NCBI GenBank assembly: GCA_026015035.1
Contig: JAOZHB010000027.1
Coordinates: 1-34,805 of the forward strand
DNA: 34,805 nucleotides
Source of the DNA: Candidatus Bathyarchaeota archaeon
GTDB lineage: Archaea; Thermoproteota; Bathyarchaeia; RBG-16-48-13; GCA-020355125
Direction: 5' to 3'
Below the pieces are notes generated by a model. It ran no database searches. It was not told the DNA's origin and saw only the letters and a program-made list of their open reading frames with translations. Of this stretch, positions 1 to 9,440 are shown piece by piece. The position numbers and the translations under genes are program-made. The first letter of the stretch is position 1. Each line of letters starts with the position of its first letter.

Positions 1-1878
1 GACGTGGGCCACATCGACCTCTGCATCCAGTACATGAGTCCTCGGCAGGTCACTCGTCTTGTGCAGAGGGTGGGTCGAAGCGGTCACCGAGTGGGGCGAG
101 TGGCCAAGGGCGTGATCATTACCATGGACTCCGATGACACGCTGGAGGCCCTCGTTATCGCGCGACGAGCTTATCTTGAAGAACTCGAGCCCGTGACGGT
201 TCCCGAGGCACCGTACGACGCATTAGTCCACCAGATTGTAGGCTTATTCACCTTTTCGAGGAGCTGGCGTTTCGATCAACTACTCTCCATAATAAACGGG
301 GCCTTTCCTTATCGAGACTTTCGTGAAGAAGACCTCATCAACGTTTTAACATACATGCACGACCGATATCCGCGGCTGGCGTGGGTCTCCTTCGAGGACA
401 AGGTCGCTCTGAAGCCTCGAAGCAACAAGGAATTGTACACCTACTACTATGAGACCCTCTCTATGATTCCTGATCGGAAAAGCTATCTCGTCGTTGATGA
501 GACAAAGGACATGCCCATCGGCATTCTCGATGAAGTCTTCGTAGCCGAATATGGGGATCCAGGCGTTAAATTTATTGTACGGGGCAGCGTTTGGAGAATC
601 ACAAGCGTTTACGGCGATAAAATCTACGTCAAGCCCGTCGTTGACCCAACGGGAGCCATTCCGAGCTGGGTGGGCGAGGAAATTCCCGTTCCCTTCAGCA
701 TCGCTAGGGAAGTCGGTCATGTCAGGGCCTTCGTTGAAGCAAATCTCGCACAAGACCGATCTGTCCAAGCAATCGCTTCCCGGCTTTCAAAGGAGTATCC
801 CGCGGATGAGGACACGATTCTCCGAGCTGTCAGCGAAATCGTCGAACACATCGAGAAAGGCTACAACGTGCCCACGGATAAGCGGGTCACGCTGGAGGAT
901 TGGGGAGGGTCCGTCGTCTTAAACGCGTGTTTCGGGAGCTTGGTCAATCGAGCCCTCGCTCTTTTAATCGGGCACGTTCTCTCCGAAAAGATCGGTTACA
1001 CCATCGGCATCCAAGAGAGCGCGTACAGAGTCATCATCCAAGGACAAGACTTCATCCATTCCGATGATGTATATCATGTTTTAAACGAGCTTTCACGCGT
1101 GGACTTGGAAAGCGTGGCTGTGAAGGCTGCGGTTAAGGGACGGCTGTTTAAGCGGAGAATGATCCACATCGCTCGAAAATTTGGAGCGGTGTCCAAGTCC
1201 GCCGACTTGAGCAACGTAAGCCTCAACCAGCTGCTTAAGAGCTTTCAAGGCACAGCCATCTTCGACGAAGCCGTCAAAGTCACCTTGAAGCGGGACATGG
1301 ATCTCGAAAACGCCGCCACCGTCTTCGAGGAGATTAAAACCGGCGAACTCGACTTGGTGATTCTCGATACGGGGGGAGACGCCACGCCCCTTACGACTCT
1401 TGGCCTCGAAAAAATGAAGAAGCGGGCCAGTCTAATCTCCCCCGAAAAGATGAAATACATTTCCATCGAGTCGGCTCGAGCCAGGCTGCTGAACGAGGTG
1501 AAGACCTTCGTGTGTACAAGCTGCTGGAGCTTCCTTCAGATGTCACCCATCAAGGACGTACCTGAGTCCTTTGCCTGTCCCCGATGCGCCTCCCATCAAA
1601 TCGGCGTCCTCGACGAGTCTGAAGAAACGGTGGCGCGGCTCTGCGAAAAGATAGGTCGGACGATGACCGCTAACGAGGAGAAGCTGATGAAAGAGGCATT
1701 GGAAACGGGGGGCCTCATGGCTGAACATGGACGGCTGGCAGCGTTGGTCCTCGCTGGAAAGAATTTGAGCCGCTCAAGCATCAAGGAGATCCTGTCTAAG
1801 GAACAACAGATGGGCGACCAACTCTTCGAATTAGTGGTTGAAGCGGAGAGAATGGCCTTGACAAGAAGGTTCTGGTGA
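1..1878 (+). CDS. lhr: Lhr-type ATP-dependent DEAD/DEAH helicase, C-terminal part (truncated by left window edge)
   Basis: Frame open from base 1; motif VI-like QVTRLVQRVGRSGHRVGRVAKG near the left end; Zn-ribbon-like CTSCW...CPRC near the C-terminus. Confidence 0.85.
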   Translation, partial: DVGHIDLCIQYMSPRQVTRLVQRVGRSGHRVGRVAKGVIITMDSDDTLEALVIARRAYLEELEPVTVPEAPYDALVHQIVGLFTFSRSWRFDQLLSIINGAFPYRDFREEDLINVLTYMHDRYPRLAWVSFEDKVALKPRSNKELYTYYYETLSMIPDRKSYLVVDETKDMPIGILDEVFVAEYGDPGVKFIVRGSVWRITSVYGDKIYVKPVVDPTGAIPSWVGEEIPVPFSIAREVGHVRAFVEANLAQDRSVQAIASRLSKEYPADEDTILRAVSEIVEHIEKGYNVPTDKRVTLEDWGGSVVLNACFGSLVNRALALLIGHVLSEKIGYTIGIQESAYRVIIQGQDFIHSDDVYHVLNELSRVDLESVAVKAAVKGRLFKRRMIHIARKFGAVSKSADLSNVSLNQLLKSFQGTAIFDEAVKVTLKRDMDLENAATVFEEIKTGELDLVILDTGGDATPLTTLGLEKMKKRASLISPEKMKYISIESARARLLNEVKTFVCTSCWSFLQMSPIKDVPESFACPRCASHQIGVLDESEETVARLCEKIGRTMTANEEKLMKEALETGGLMAEHGRLAALVLAGKNLSRSSIKEILSKEQQMGDQLFELVVEAERMALTRRFW

Positions 1879-1922
1879 CGCGAGGACTAGAAACCCCCCC
1901 GTTACCGGCTTCCCTGCTTCAA

Positions 1923-3215
1923 TCATCTGACGTTTACTACATGTTCTTCTCGGTAGTCTGTCACAACCTTGAGGTATCCTCGAAGCTCGTCGTCGAGTTC
2001 CGGGTCTCCTGTATCAACCCGCAACCCCTTCAAGCCCTGGAGCTTATGCTTCGTCGCAATCACTATAATATTCTCTCGCCCTACTACGCGAATCACCTTC
2101 GAGCTTATCTGTTGGTTTCCCCTCCCAAAGATGAAGCCCTGACCGCCAATGGGGGTGACCACGATCTTAGCGATTTTCCCCTGGATTTCCTCCAAGATCC
2201 TTGTCTCAGTCACGTCCTTGGCAATGATCTTCTTGTTGCGGAAGAGATCCACGCCTAGAAGCGTCTTCTTCTCCTCTAAGAGGTCACCAATGGTGCGGGT
2301 GGTCGTCCCCGGACCGACCACATAAATGACTTCCGTCTTCATTTCCTCAATGAAGTAGATGGCTAGAGCCGCCTGATTCCGCAGCTCCTCGTCCGTCATG
2401 ACACTCGCTACCTTACTCCCTTGAATTAAAGCCGGCTCATAGGGCGTTACCACGTAGCCATATAGCTTCGCTGACACCCTCCCCCGTCGAAAAGCCTCTT
2501 CATCGACGTCCATGACCTCAGCTTCCCGCAGGGGAAGCGCGTTTCCCAAAAACCTCCGAACCATGTTCGCTGCAGCTCGGGCGTCAACGGCGAACACGGC
2601 GCTATGCATTTTCACCCCCGTCGGAACCCCCAACACTGGAACACTAGTGCCCAAAGCGTCAAGCACGTCCCGAGCCGTCCCGTCTCCACCACAAAAAACC
2701 ACCAAGTCAACACCCAACTCCTTCATCTTTGCTGCGGTATCCTTGGTGTCTTGAGGCGTCGTAGCCTCCCTCGTCTCCCCAAGAACCTCAGGCGTCCACC
2801 CGACATTTTCCGCTTCAACTTCTCCCATCTTTCCCGCGCCCGTGATGAGTCTAATTCCCGCCTTAACAGGCTCCAGTTCGCGGAGGAAGAGTTCAGCTCT
2901 TGCAGGAGCCACGGGCTGAGCTCCTGCTAGTAACGCTTTTTCAAGGATTTCCCTCCCGTCCGTGCCCTTGAGGCCGACTGCGCCTCCCATTCCCGCGATG
3001 GGATTAACGATGAAGCCAAGGGATTTCAGTGAACGATTCAAAGGATTAAACGCCTGCCACTCACTCAAGACCTTTAAGTAGACATCTGCGTCACTATGTG
3101 TTTCCACATCTCCTATAAAAAGGTGGATTCCTCTGGCATCTGGCTCTCCCTTCAATAGGATGTAACATGACTTGTCGAGGAAAATCAAGGTAAATTCACG
3201 CGCGCCAAGCTCCAT
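1923..3215 (-). CDS. ATP-NAD kinase family protein
   Basis: GFIVNPIAGMGGAVGLKGTDG and FCGGDGTARDV motifs; true start may lie downstream of the listed one. Confidence 0.85.
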   Translation of the reverse strand: MELGAREFTLIFLDKSCYILLKGEPDARGIHLFIGDVETHSDADVYLKVLSEWQAFNPLNRSLKSLGFIVNPIAGMGGAVGLKGTDGREILEKALLAGAQPVAPARAELFLRELEPVKAGIRLITGAGKMGEVEAENVGWTPEVLGETREATTPQDTKDTAAKMKELGVDLVVFCGGDGTARDVLDALGTSVPVLGVPTGVKMHSAVFAVDARAAANMVRRFLGNALPLREAEVMDVDEEAFRRGRVSAKLYGYVVTPYEPALIQGSKVASVMTDEELRNQAALAIYFIEEMKTEVIYVVGPGTTTRTIGDLLEEKKTLLGVDLFRNKKIIAKDVTETRILEEIQGKIAKIVVTPIGGQGFIFGRGNQQISSKVIRVVGRENIIVIATKHKLQGLKGLRVDTGDPELDDELRGYLKVVTDYREEHVVNVR

Positions 3216-3441
3216 CGTTTGTTAATGGCGAAGCATTCTTGACTCAAGGACGAGGGATCGCTTCTCTACCAACACGTCTACCCTTAAGGATAAGATAGCC
3301 TGAAATGATGGCGCCTCAAACATGCCTCACCGGGGTATCGGCAGCGTTCCACCGCCAAAAAGCTTGTATATTTAAAGACTGCTGAATATAATGACGAAAG
3401 ACCTGCGTCTTCGTAACAAAGTTAAGCACGTGAACTGAACC

Positions 3442-3825
3442 TTGAAGAAGATTAAAATTATATCGAGGGCTATTGGCGAGGTTGTAGCAGAATTATTCGA
3501 GGAACGAAGTCCTCAAACAGTTAAAGCCCTTTGGGCCGTTCTTCCCATCACGGCTCGGGCGAACACCTGGGGGAATGAGATCTATTTTTCCATAGGGATC
3601 AAGATTGCAAGGGAAAACGCAAACGAAGTGGTTGAGAAGGGCGCCCTTGCATACTGGCCACCTGGAGAAGCATTCTGCATCTTTTTCGGACCTACACCAG
3701 CAAGCAGAGGCAATGAAATTAGGGCAGCAAGCCCCGTCAACATCTTTGGAAAGATTTCAGGAGACCCGGAGATTTTTAAGAAGGTTCGACATGGAGACGA
3801 AATCGTAGTCAACAAAACCGAGTAA
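3442..3825 (+). CDS. Cyclophilin-like fold protein (DUF369/TM1367-like)
   Basis: 127 aa; ELFEERSPQTVKALWAVLPITARANTWGNEIYF and GEAFCIFFGPTP pattern; TATA-like ttgtatatttaaag about 3364-3377. Confidence 0.65.
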   Translation: MKKIKIISRAIGEVVAELFEERSPQTVKALWAVLPITARANTWGNEIYFSIGIKIARENANEVVEKGALAYWPPGEAFCIFFGPTPASRGNEIRAASPVNIFGKISGDPEIFKKVRHGDEIVVNKTE

Positions 3826-4199
3826 CTTCTTGCTCATTTTTTCCCAACCCTGTTGCTTAGCTAGGGATGAGGAACGGAGGTTTTTAGAGAAAAAGCATCA
3901 AGATCAATCAAGGAAACCCGCATCTATTTCTCCGATTCTCGTTAACCTTTGATCCCTCATACATGGCTTCAGCTCAGTGGATTCTGCATTAGCAAGCTTT
4001 AAACGAGGCTCTTGGAAGGCGAATGCGCCTGAAGCCCTTTCATGGGACTTACAGGCATAATCCAAACAAGCTTTTTCTACATAACCCACAAGATACATCA
4101 GTGACGGACGTCGTCGAGGCTTAAACGATGCTTGAGATGACAGGAACGTCTCTCGCAAGCTCCTTCCCAGAGTTATCCTTCGGAGAAAACACTTGTCTA

Positions 4200-4207
4200 C
4201 TAGCTAG
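4200..4207. repeat. (AGCT)n-family palindrome CTAGCTAG
   Basis: Intergenic, 32 nt past the fbp stop. Confidence 0.6.
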
Positions 4208-4238
4208 CCAGGCTTCTGCTGGTGAATCAGCGTTCGAC

Positions 4239-5330
4239 TTACTTAAACCGCCCCTTAAGGCGTTCCAACACGTCTTTCAACGTCGTGTATTCCATCTCAC
4301 CCATGGGTAGACGACTGGGCACGAAGGGACCGTGGCGTCGCATGTAGTCAGCCACCTCGTTGGAAACTGTTCTCGACCGGTCAAAGGCCACGTCGTCAAA
4401 CAGATCAGCGGGACCAATGAGTCTTCCCTTCGTTACTTGAAATCCGAGAGCCACCACCCTCGTTGGCCCATCAAAGCGAGTACACTTTGCGTCCTTCAAC
4501 CCCACGGGCATGATCGGTGAGTTGTGGGATCCGCGCATCCACCCGGCTACTAGGTGGGGAAACGCGAAGGGCTCGAGGATCTCTCCTACCGCTGGAAAAC
4601 TGTGTTGCGCCCGGACGATGGCCACAGGATCGTCCTTGCCGACGTACTTGCCTGCGATTTGACTCAGCTTCGTCGTGCTGATGGCGGCGCACACCTGGTC
4701 GTCTTTCGTGTACACTCTTTTGAGTACGTACCTCTCAGTGGATCCGATGAGGGCCAGGAGATCATACATTTCTAGGGGGGTGTCTAAGGTGACAACCTTG
4801 TTTTCGAGGACGTCTAGGACTTCGAATTTGAAGCCCCTGTTCATCCTGGGGCTGAAGACTAAACCACTTGTACAGAAGGGATCGGCGAAGATCCTGAAGA
4901 AGGGGAGGTTAAAGGCGCCGGGGCCTGTCTTATCCATGAGAAACGTGACAATGGGCTCGCTCGGTCTTTCCTCGATCTCCATTTCCGCGTAACCCGGCCC
5001 CATCCCTCGTAAGTTGCCTGAGAACGCGTCGGCGAGGAGGTCTTGACCTGCCGCGTAGAGACCCAATTCTTTCGCCGTCGTCGCGGCCTCTTGAAAGGCG
5101 TTCCACGCCATTTCATGGATTTCACTGCTGTCTTCACCGTTTTTATGGGTCATGATGAGTTCCAAATCGTCGCCGCAGTTACATACAAAGTAGTCCACGA
5201 GGAGTCCGGACGCCTTGGCCTTGTTCAGGGTTTTCTTTGCTACGTCCAGTAGCTTCGGGTGTGTGACGTAGTGTCCTGCGAGGCTTCCCACATCGGCTTT
5301 TATGATGCTGATGGTGATTCGTCCACTCAT
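4239..5330 (-). CDS. fbp: Fructose-1,6-bisphosphate aldolase/phosphatase
   Basis: Archaeal bifunctional FBPA/P signature ITISIIKADVGSLAGHYVTHP and CNCGDDLELIMTH. Confidence 0.93.
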   Translation of the reverse strand: MSGRITISIIKADVGSLAGHYVTHPKLLDVAKKTLNKAKASGLLVDYFVCNCGDDLELIMTHKNGEDSSEIHEMAWNAFQEAATTAKELGLYAAGQDLLADAFSGNLRGMGPGYAEMEIEERPSEPIVTFLMDKTGPGAFNLPFFRIFADPFCTSGLVFSPRMNRGFKFEVLDVLENKVVTLDTPLEMYDLLALIGSTERYVLKRVYTKDDQVCAAISTTKLSQIAGKYVGKDDPVAIVRAQHSFPAVGEILEPFAFPHLVAGWMRGSHNSPIMPVGLKDAKCTRFDGPTRVVALGFQVTKGRLIGPADLFDDVAFDRSRTVSNEVADYMRRHGPFVPSRLPMGEMEYTTLKDVLERLKGRFK

Positions 5331-5535
5331 TTCATGTCACGAAAAAGCATTATTTTATGGATGTAAAATACTACCGGTTCATGCTACTTATCGTTTACGG
5401 TCTCAAAATCAAGACCCTGTTATCATAACTAACGTCCTCATCTGACCAAATGTCCTCCGAGATTCCGGGACGTGGACATCAGAACCTATTAATCGAAGGT
5501 GGGCCTTCATCCTTTGCACATAAAGGTGATTCGAC

Positions 5536-6078
5536 GTGGAGAAGAAGCTTCGTGAAGATACAATAACCTCTGAAACCGTGTATTCGGGGAATTTGGTGGA
5601 CGTCGTCGAGGACACCGTTCGTCTTCCCAACGGGAGGTTGACCGTTCGAGAGACCGTCAAACACCGAGGCGTCGTTGCGATGATTCCCGTGATCGATGAG
5701 GAGGTCATCATGGTTCGCCAATTCCGCCACGCATGCGGCAAGACGCTCCTCGAACTTCCCGCCGGTACCCTACACCCAGGAGAATCTCCCGACGAGGGTG
5801 CCCGTCGGGAGCTTGTCGAAGAAACCGGCTACGTTCCTGGGCGTTTGAAGCGAATTCTCCACTTCTATGTTTCCCCAGGCCACTGTTCAGAGCAGGTATA
5901 TCTCTATTTGGCCACCGACTTATCCCCTGCCCTTCAAAACTTGGAAGCGGACGAGGTTATCCACGTCGTTAAAGTCGATGTGGCTACCGCTCTACACCTG
6001 ATTGAACGAAATGAGATTGAAGACGCGAAATCCATCGCTGGAATCCTATACCTCACTAAGTTCCTACGAGACTTGTGA
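5536..6078 (+). CDS. Nudix hydrolase, ADP-ribose pyrophosphatase-like
   Basis: Nudix box GTLHPGESPDEGARRELVEETGYV. Confidence 0.9.
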   Translation: MEKKLREDTITSETVYSGNLVDVVEDTVRLPNGRLTVRETVKHRGVVAMIPVIDEEVIMVRQFRHACGKTLLELPAGTLHPGESPDEGARRELVEETGYVPGRLKRILHFYVSPGHCSEQVYLYLATDLSPALQNLEADEVIHVVKVDVATALHLIERNEIEDAKSIAGILYLTKFLRDL

Positions 6079-7131
6079 TCATGCGTCCCTAATTTGCCGC
6101 GCTATCCGCTTTCCAACTTCCGAACATTTCGCTGGCGTCACGCCTTCAGGAGCAAGGTCAAAGGTCATGAATTGTCCCTCCTTAAGAACGTCTTCCACCG
6201 CTTGCTCCACCAAGTCACCGGCTTCTTTGAACCCCAGCCAATCGAGCATGAGTTTTGATGACAGGATGGTTGCGATGGGGTTGACCTGATCCTTCCCCGC
6301 GTAACTTGGGGCTGACCCGTGGACTGGCTCAAACATCGCGTAATCGTCGCCAATGTTGGCGCCAGGGGCGACGCCGAGGCCACCAACGGTCTGCGCTGCC
6401 TCGTCGGATAATATGTCTCCAAACAGGTTGGTCGTCACAATCACGTCGTAGACCTCGGGCTGTCGGATCAACCACATGGCCATGGCGTCGACGCGAACCT
6501 CATCAAGGTGTACTTCAGGAAACTCTTGTCCAACCTTCGCAACTGCGTCCTTAAAGATACCTTCGGTGATCTTTAAAACGTTGCCCTTGTGCACGTAGGT
6601 CAACTGTTTACGTCGCTCCACAGCTTGGTTGAAGGCGAATCGCACGATTCTCTCGCACCCCCGTTTCGTTATGAGGCGGATGGCGACGGCGGCATCGTTG
6701 CCTGTCATAAACTCGATTCCGGCGTACAGGCCCTCCATATTTTCTCGTACCATCACCATGTCGATGTTGGGGTGTAGGGCGGGAACCCGTGGAAGCACCT
6801 TAATCGGCCGGACGTTCGCATACAAATCGAACATCGTCCGGATCTGAACCACAGCGCTTTTAGGGGAACCGGGCTCTTCCGGCGTGGTAACCGGTCCTTT
6901 CAGACAGCAGTCCGCCTCTCGAAGGATCTGTTTGGTCTCCTCAGGAAGACTCGTTCCATACTTCTGTACACACGTCAACCCCGCCTCGGTAAAAACATAC
7001 TCCAACTTCACGCCTGTAGCCACATCCTGAACCGCGTCTAACACGGGAAGCGTGGCGTGTATGACTTCGGGGCCGATGCCGTCCCCAGGAATCACGGCAA
7101 TTCGAACCTTTCTCGACTTTCGCGATGTCAT
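6079..7131 (-). CDS. Isocitrate/isopropylmalate/homoisocitrate dehydrogenase family
   Basis: VIPGDGIGPEV, VRENMEGLYAGIE, TTNLFGDILSDEAAQTVGGLGVAPGANIG. Confidence 0.9.
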   Translation of the reverse strand: MTSRKSRKVRIAVIPGDGIGPEVIHATLPVLDAVQDVATGVKLEYVFTEAGLTCVQKYGTSLPEETKQILREADCCLKGPVTTPEEPGSPKSAVVQIRTMFDLYANVRPIKVLPRVPALHPNIDMVMVRENMEGLYAGIEFMTGNDAAVAIRLITKRGCERIVRFAFNQAVERRKQLTYVHKGNVLKITEGIFKDAVAKVGQEFPEVHLDEVRVDAMAMWLIRQPEVYDVIVTTNLFGDILSDEAAQTVGGLGVAPGANIGDDYAMFEPVHGSAPSYAGKDQVNPIATILSSKLMLDWLGFKEAGDLVEQAVEDVLKEGQFMTFDLAPEGVTPAKCSEVGKRIARQIRDA

Positions 7132-7406
7132 CTTCGTTGTTCACCAAGATCGTTAAGCGTTGTGGGTCATGTGCTGGAGGTTTATTATGTTTTTTGTACT
7201 GAGGTAGGACTGTCACGCAAGAGGTGTTACTCGAGTAATTTATCACTCTTCCAGTAATAGACGATTTCTTAAAAGATATCTAGCGATTTGTCAAGAATCT
7301 CGGAAGAAGGGATCAAGGCGATACGGGTTTCAACCGGCTTACCCGTGAAGTCGACGAAGAGGCTGTGAGGGAGTTACGGTTATAGGTATCTTGGAGGAGG
7401 ACGCGT

Positions 7407-8702
7407 CTATGCGTGATCTTTGGTGGAGAAAGCGGTTGTGATACCCAGCTCCTTTCCCGCCTCGTTAATTTTGACCTGTCCAAATTGGACTATGTTTACC
7501 GTGTCCTTGTAGGCGGTCTGTATCTTTAGGGTTCGGTTGATGTAATCGAGTTTGGAGATTATACCCAAGCCTAAGAAGTCTCTATCATTGTTGAGTAAGC
7601 CAACGAGTAAACCCTCTTCCTCACCCTCTTTCACAAGGTACACGTCCTTGTGGAACAGGTTTTCTGCCATCACGACGAGGGCTTCGTCGACCCTTTCCCA
7701 GGCATTGACGACAATGCACAACGTTCGTGAACTCTCTTCACAATACGTGATCCGGCGTTGGAGGGCTTTTTCCAGGGCCTCTACCCGTTGTAGGTCGACA
7801 GAGGTTCCCAGACCTAGGGGAGTATACTCTAGGGCTATCCAATTCATGTTGAGGTTTCTCACGGTAGGCTTTCCTAAATACTTTTTATAACTCTGCTCTC
7901 TCAACTCGCGACGCTCATCGCGGTCTCTTCGTTTAACGGCGGACGAGGTGACGACCCTTAGGACGTGGAAGCCCTCCGCTTCCACAGAGTGGAGAAGGGT
8001 ATCTAATTCTGCGTTTCTTTGAATCCCCACGACAAGGTCGGGATCAACTTTTCGAATCAGCTCCGCTTTATAGGCGTGTGCGTCGTCCCCCTCAATCCAA
8101 CCATCCGTGTTTAGAATAGTCAAATCGACGGATCCCTCAGGAATCTGCTTCAAAATTGCCGTAAGACCCGACACAACCCGCTGGGTTATGTCGTTGGCGC
8201 TGGTTTGCCCGGTAAAAATGATGGCGACTGGTTTAACTGAGAAGAGATCTGCGACAGGCTCCGAAACCATGCTGAGTCCGATGGACGTAGGCGGACCGAC
8301 GTCTGATTGCCCCAAATCCGCGTCGACGATGGCGGACTTGTCCTGTGATTTGAGCGATTTATTTATTAAATAGGTGCTGAAACTCGTTTTACCCGAGTCT
8401 ATGCCTCCTAAAACTATGACTGTACAGGGCTTGGGTCGGGAAAGAGCGTTTTCAGTCACCGTCCTCCACGAGTCAGGAATCGTGCTGCCTTCCACCTCAT
8501 AAACGCTTGCGGCAGCACCGAGAACGATGTCTAGAACTGACGCCTCTTCGGCCTCGAGGGGAAGAGACTTCCCCCTTCGAACGACTATCTTTTCGTCAAC
8601 AGTCAATTTTCCGCCTAAGACCGCGACGGATCCCTCAAGTACCGTCGCTGAAGCAGGTCCACTGAGGATTACTGTGTTGCTGCCTTGAACCGTTTTACGC
8701 AT
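7407..8702 (-). CDS. Clp1/Grc3-type polynucleotide 5'-kinase
   Basis: Walker A GGIDSGKTSF, DADLGQSDVGPPTSIGL; start placed at MRKTVQ, overlapping the upstream gene by 8 nt (track ORF starts at 8837). Confidence 0.8.
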   Translation of the reverse strand: MRKTVQGSNTVILSGPASATVLEGSVAVLGGKLTVDEKIVVRRGKSLPLEAEEASVLDIVLGAAASVYEVEGSTIPDSWRTVTENALSRPKPCTVIVLGGIDSGKTSFSTYLINKSLKSQDKSAIVDADLGQSDVGPPTSIGLSMVSEPVADLFSVKPVAIIFTGQTSANDITQRVVSGLTAILKQIPEGSVDLTILNTDGWIEGDDAHAYKAELIRKVDPDLVVGIQRNAELDTLLHSVEAEGFHVLRVVTSSAVKRRDRDERRELREQSYKKYLGKPTVRNLNMNWIALEYTPLGLGTSVDLQRVEALEKALQRRITYCEESSRTLCIVVNAWERVDEALVVMAENLFHKDVYLVKEGEEEGLLVGLLNNDRDFLGLGIISKLDYINRTLKIQTAYKDTVNIVQFGQVKINEAGKELGITTAFSTKDHA

Positions 8703-9336
8703 CGTTTCCTCTCCTATGTACTTCCCTTCCGTTTCTCCTAGCGATTCGAATGGCCGAATAAATGTCTTTATCTCGTCTCCTTGGGAAGGGATATCTTCTT
8801 GACGGTCGTGTCGTTCCCTTCTCTTCAACGGACTCAATCACCACGTCTAATGGTAACGCGTCGTCTAATAACGCGATGAGGGCCCCCTGATAGGCTGGAG
8901 CGCCATCCCCGATCTTCACGACCTTCTCTCTGGCATCCATTCTCTTCACTGCTTCTCTAATTGTTGTCGCCGTCTCCTCAATACTTGACAGAATCCTCGT
9001 CCGCACCACTGAGCCATCGTCCATTACCACCAACCCCACTCGCTTCCCGGGGTCAACACCGAAAACCAGTTTACCATATCCGTCTTTTCCTTTAAGTCGC
9101 TGAATCACTCGATCGATCACAGGAGACGGGTCCTCATCCACCGCATAGACGAAGACTTGGGGGTGATTAACTGTCTTTTGGTCACGTTCCGTGGTGATGA
9201 CGGCCCTAACACTCTTAGGTATGGCTTGGTTCGGAGTCAGGCTTAAAAAGGCAAGCTCCCTCTTTTTCAGTTCCGTCACAAGCCTATAATACGCTCTTCC
9301 GGAAGAGGTTACGATGGCTATGTCACCCAAAATCAT
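8695..9336 (-). CDS. RNase H/RuvC-like fold protein of unknown function
   Basis: LVFGVDPGKRVGLVVMDDGSVV followed by VKIGDGAPAYQG; translationally coupled to the kinase gene. Confidence 0.6.
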   Translation of the reverse strand: MILGDIAIVTSSGRAYYRLVTELKKRELAFLSLTPNQAIPKSVRAVITTERDQKTVNHPQVFVYAVDEDPSPVIDRVIQRLKGKDGYGKLVFGVDPGKRVGLVVMDDGSVVRTRILSSIEETATTIREAVKRMDAREKVVKIGDGAPAYQGALIALLDDALPLDVVIESVEEKGTTRPSRRYPFPRRRDKDIYSAIRIARRNGREVHRRGNDA

Positions 9337-9440
9337 GCAAACACCTCAGATACAAGCATCTACGAACCGCGGAGCCTCGTCCCTCGTTCACAACTTGTCC
9401 CTCGATAAAACCTTTCCTCAAGTCAGGCTTCGGGTTCGTC

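Noticed and set aside
346-768. Antisense ORFs over lhr (346-768 -, 551-922 +, 1245-1466 -)
   Set aside because: Shadow frames of a GC-rich confident CDS with no recognisable domains.
1875-2258. 127-aa plus-strand ORF after lhr
   Set aside because: Lies antisense to the NAD-kinase gene; low-complexity shadow translation.
3904-4158. 84-aa minus ORF between the cyclophilin-like gene and fbp
   Set aside because: No domain, no clear Shine-Dalgarno or promoter; could be a decayed gene but unsupported.
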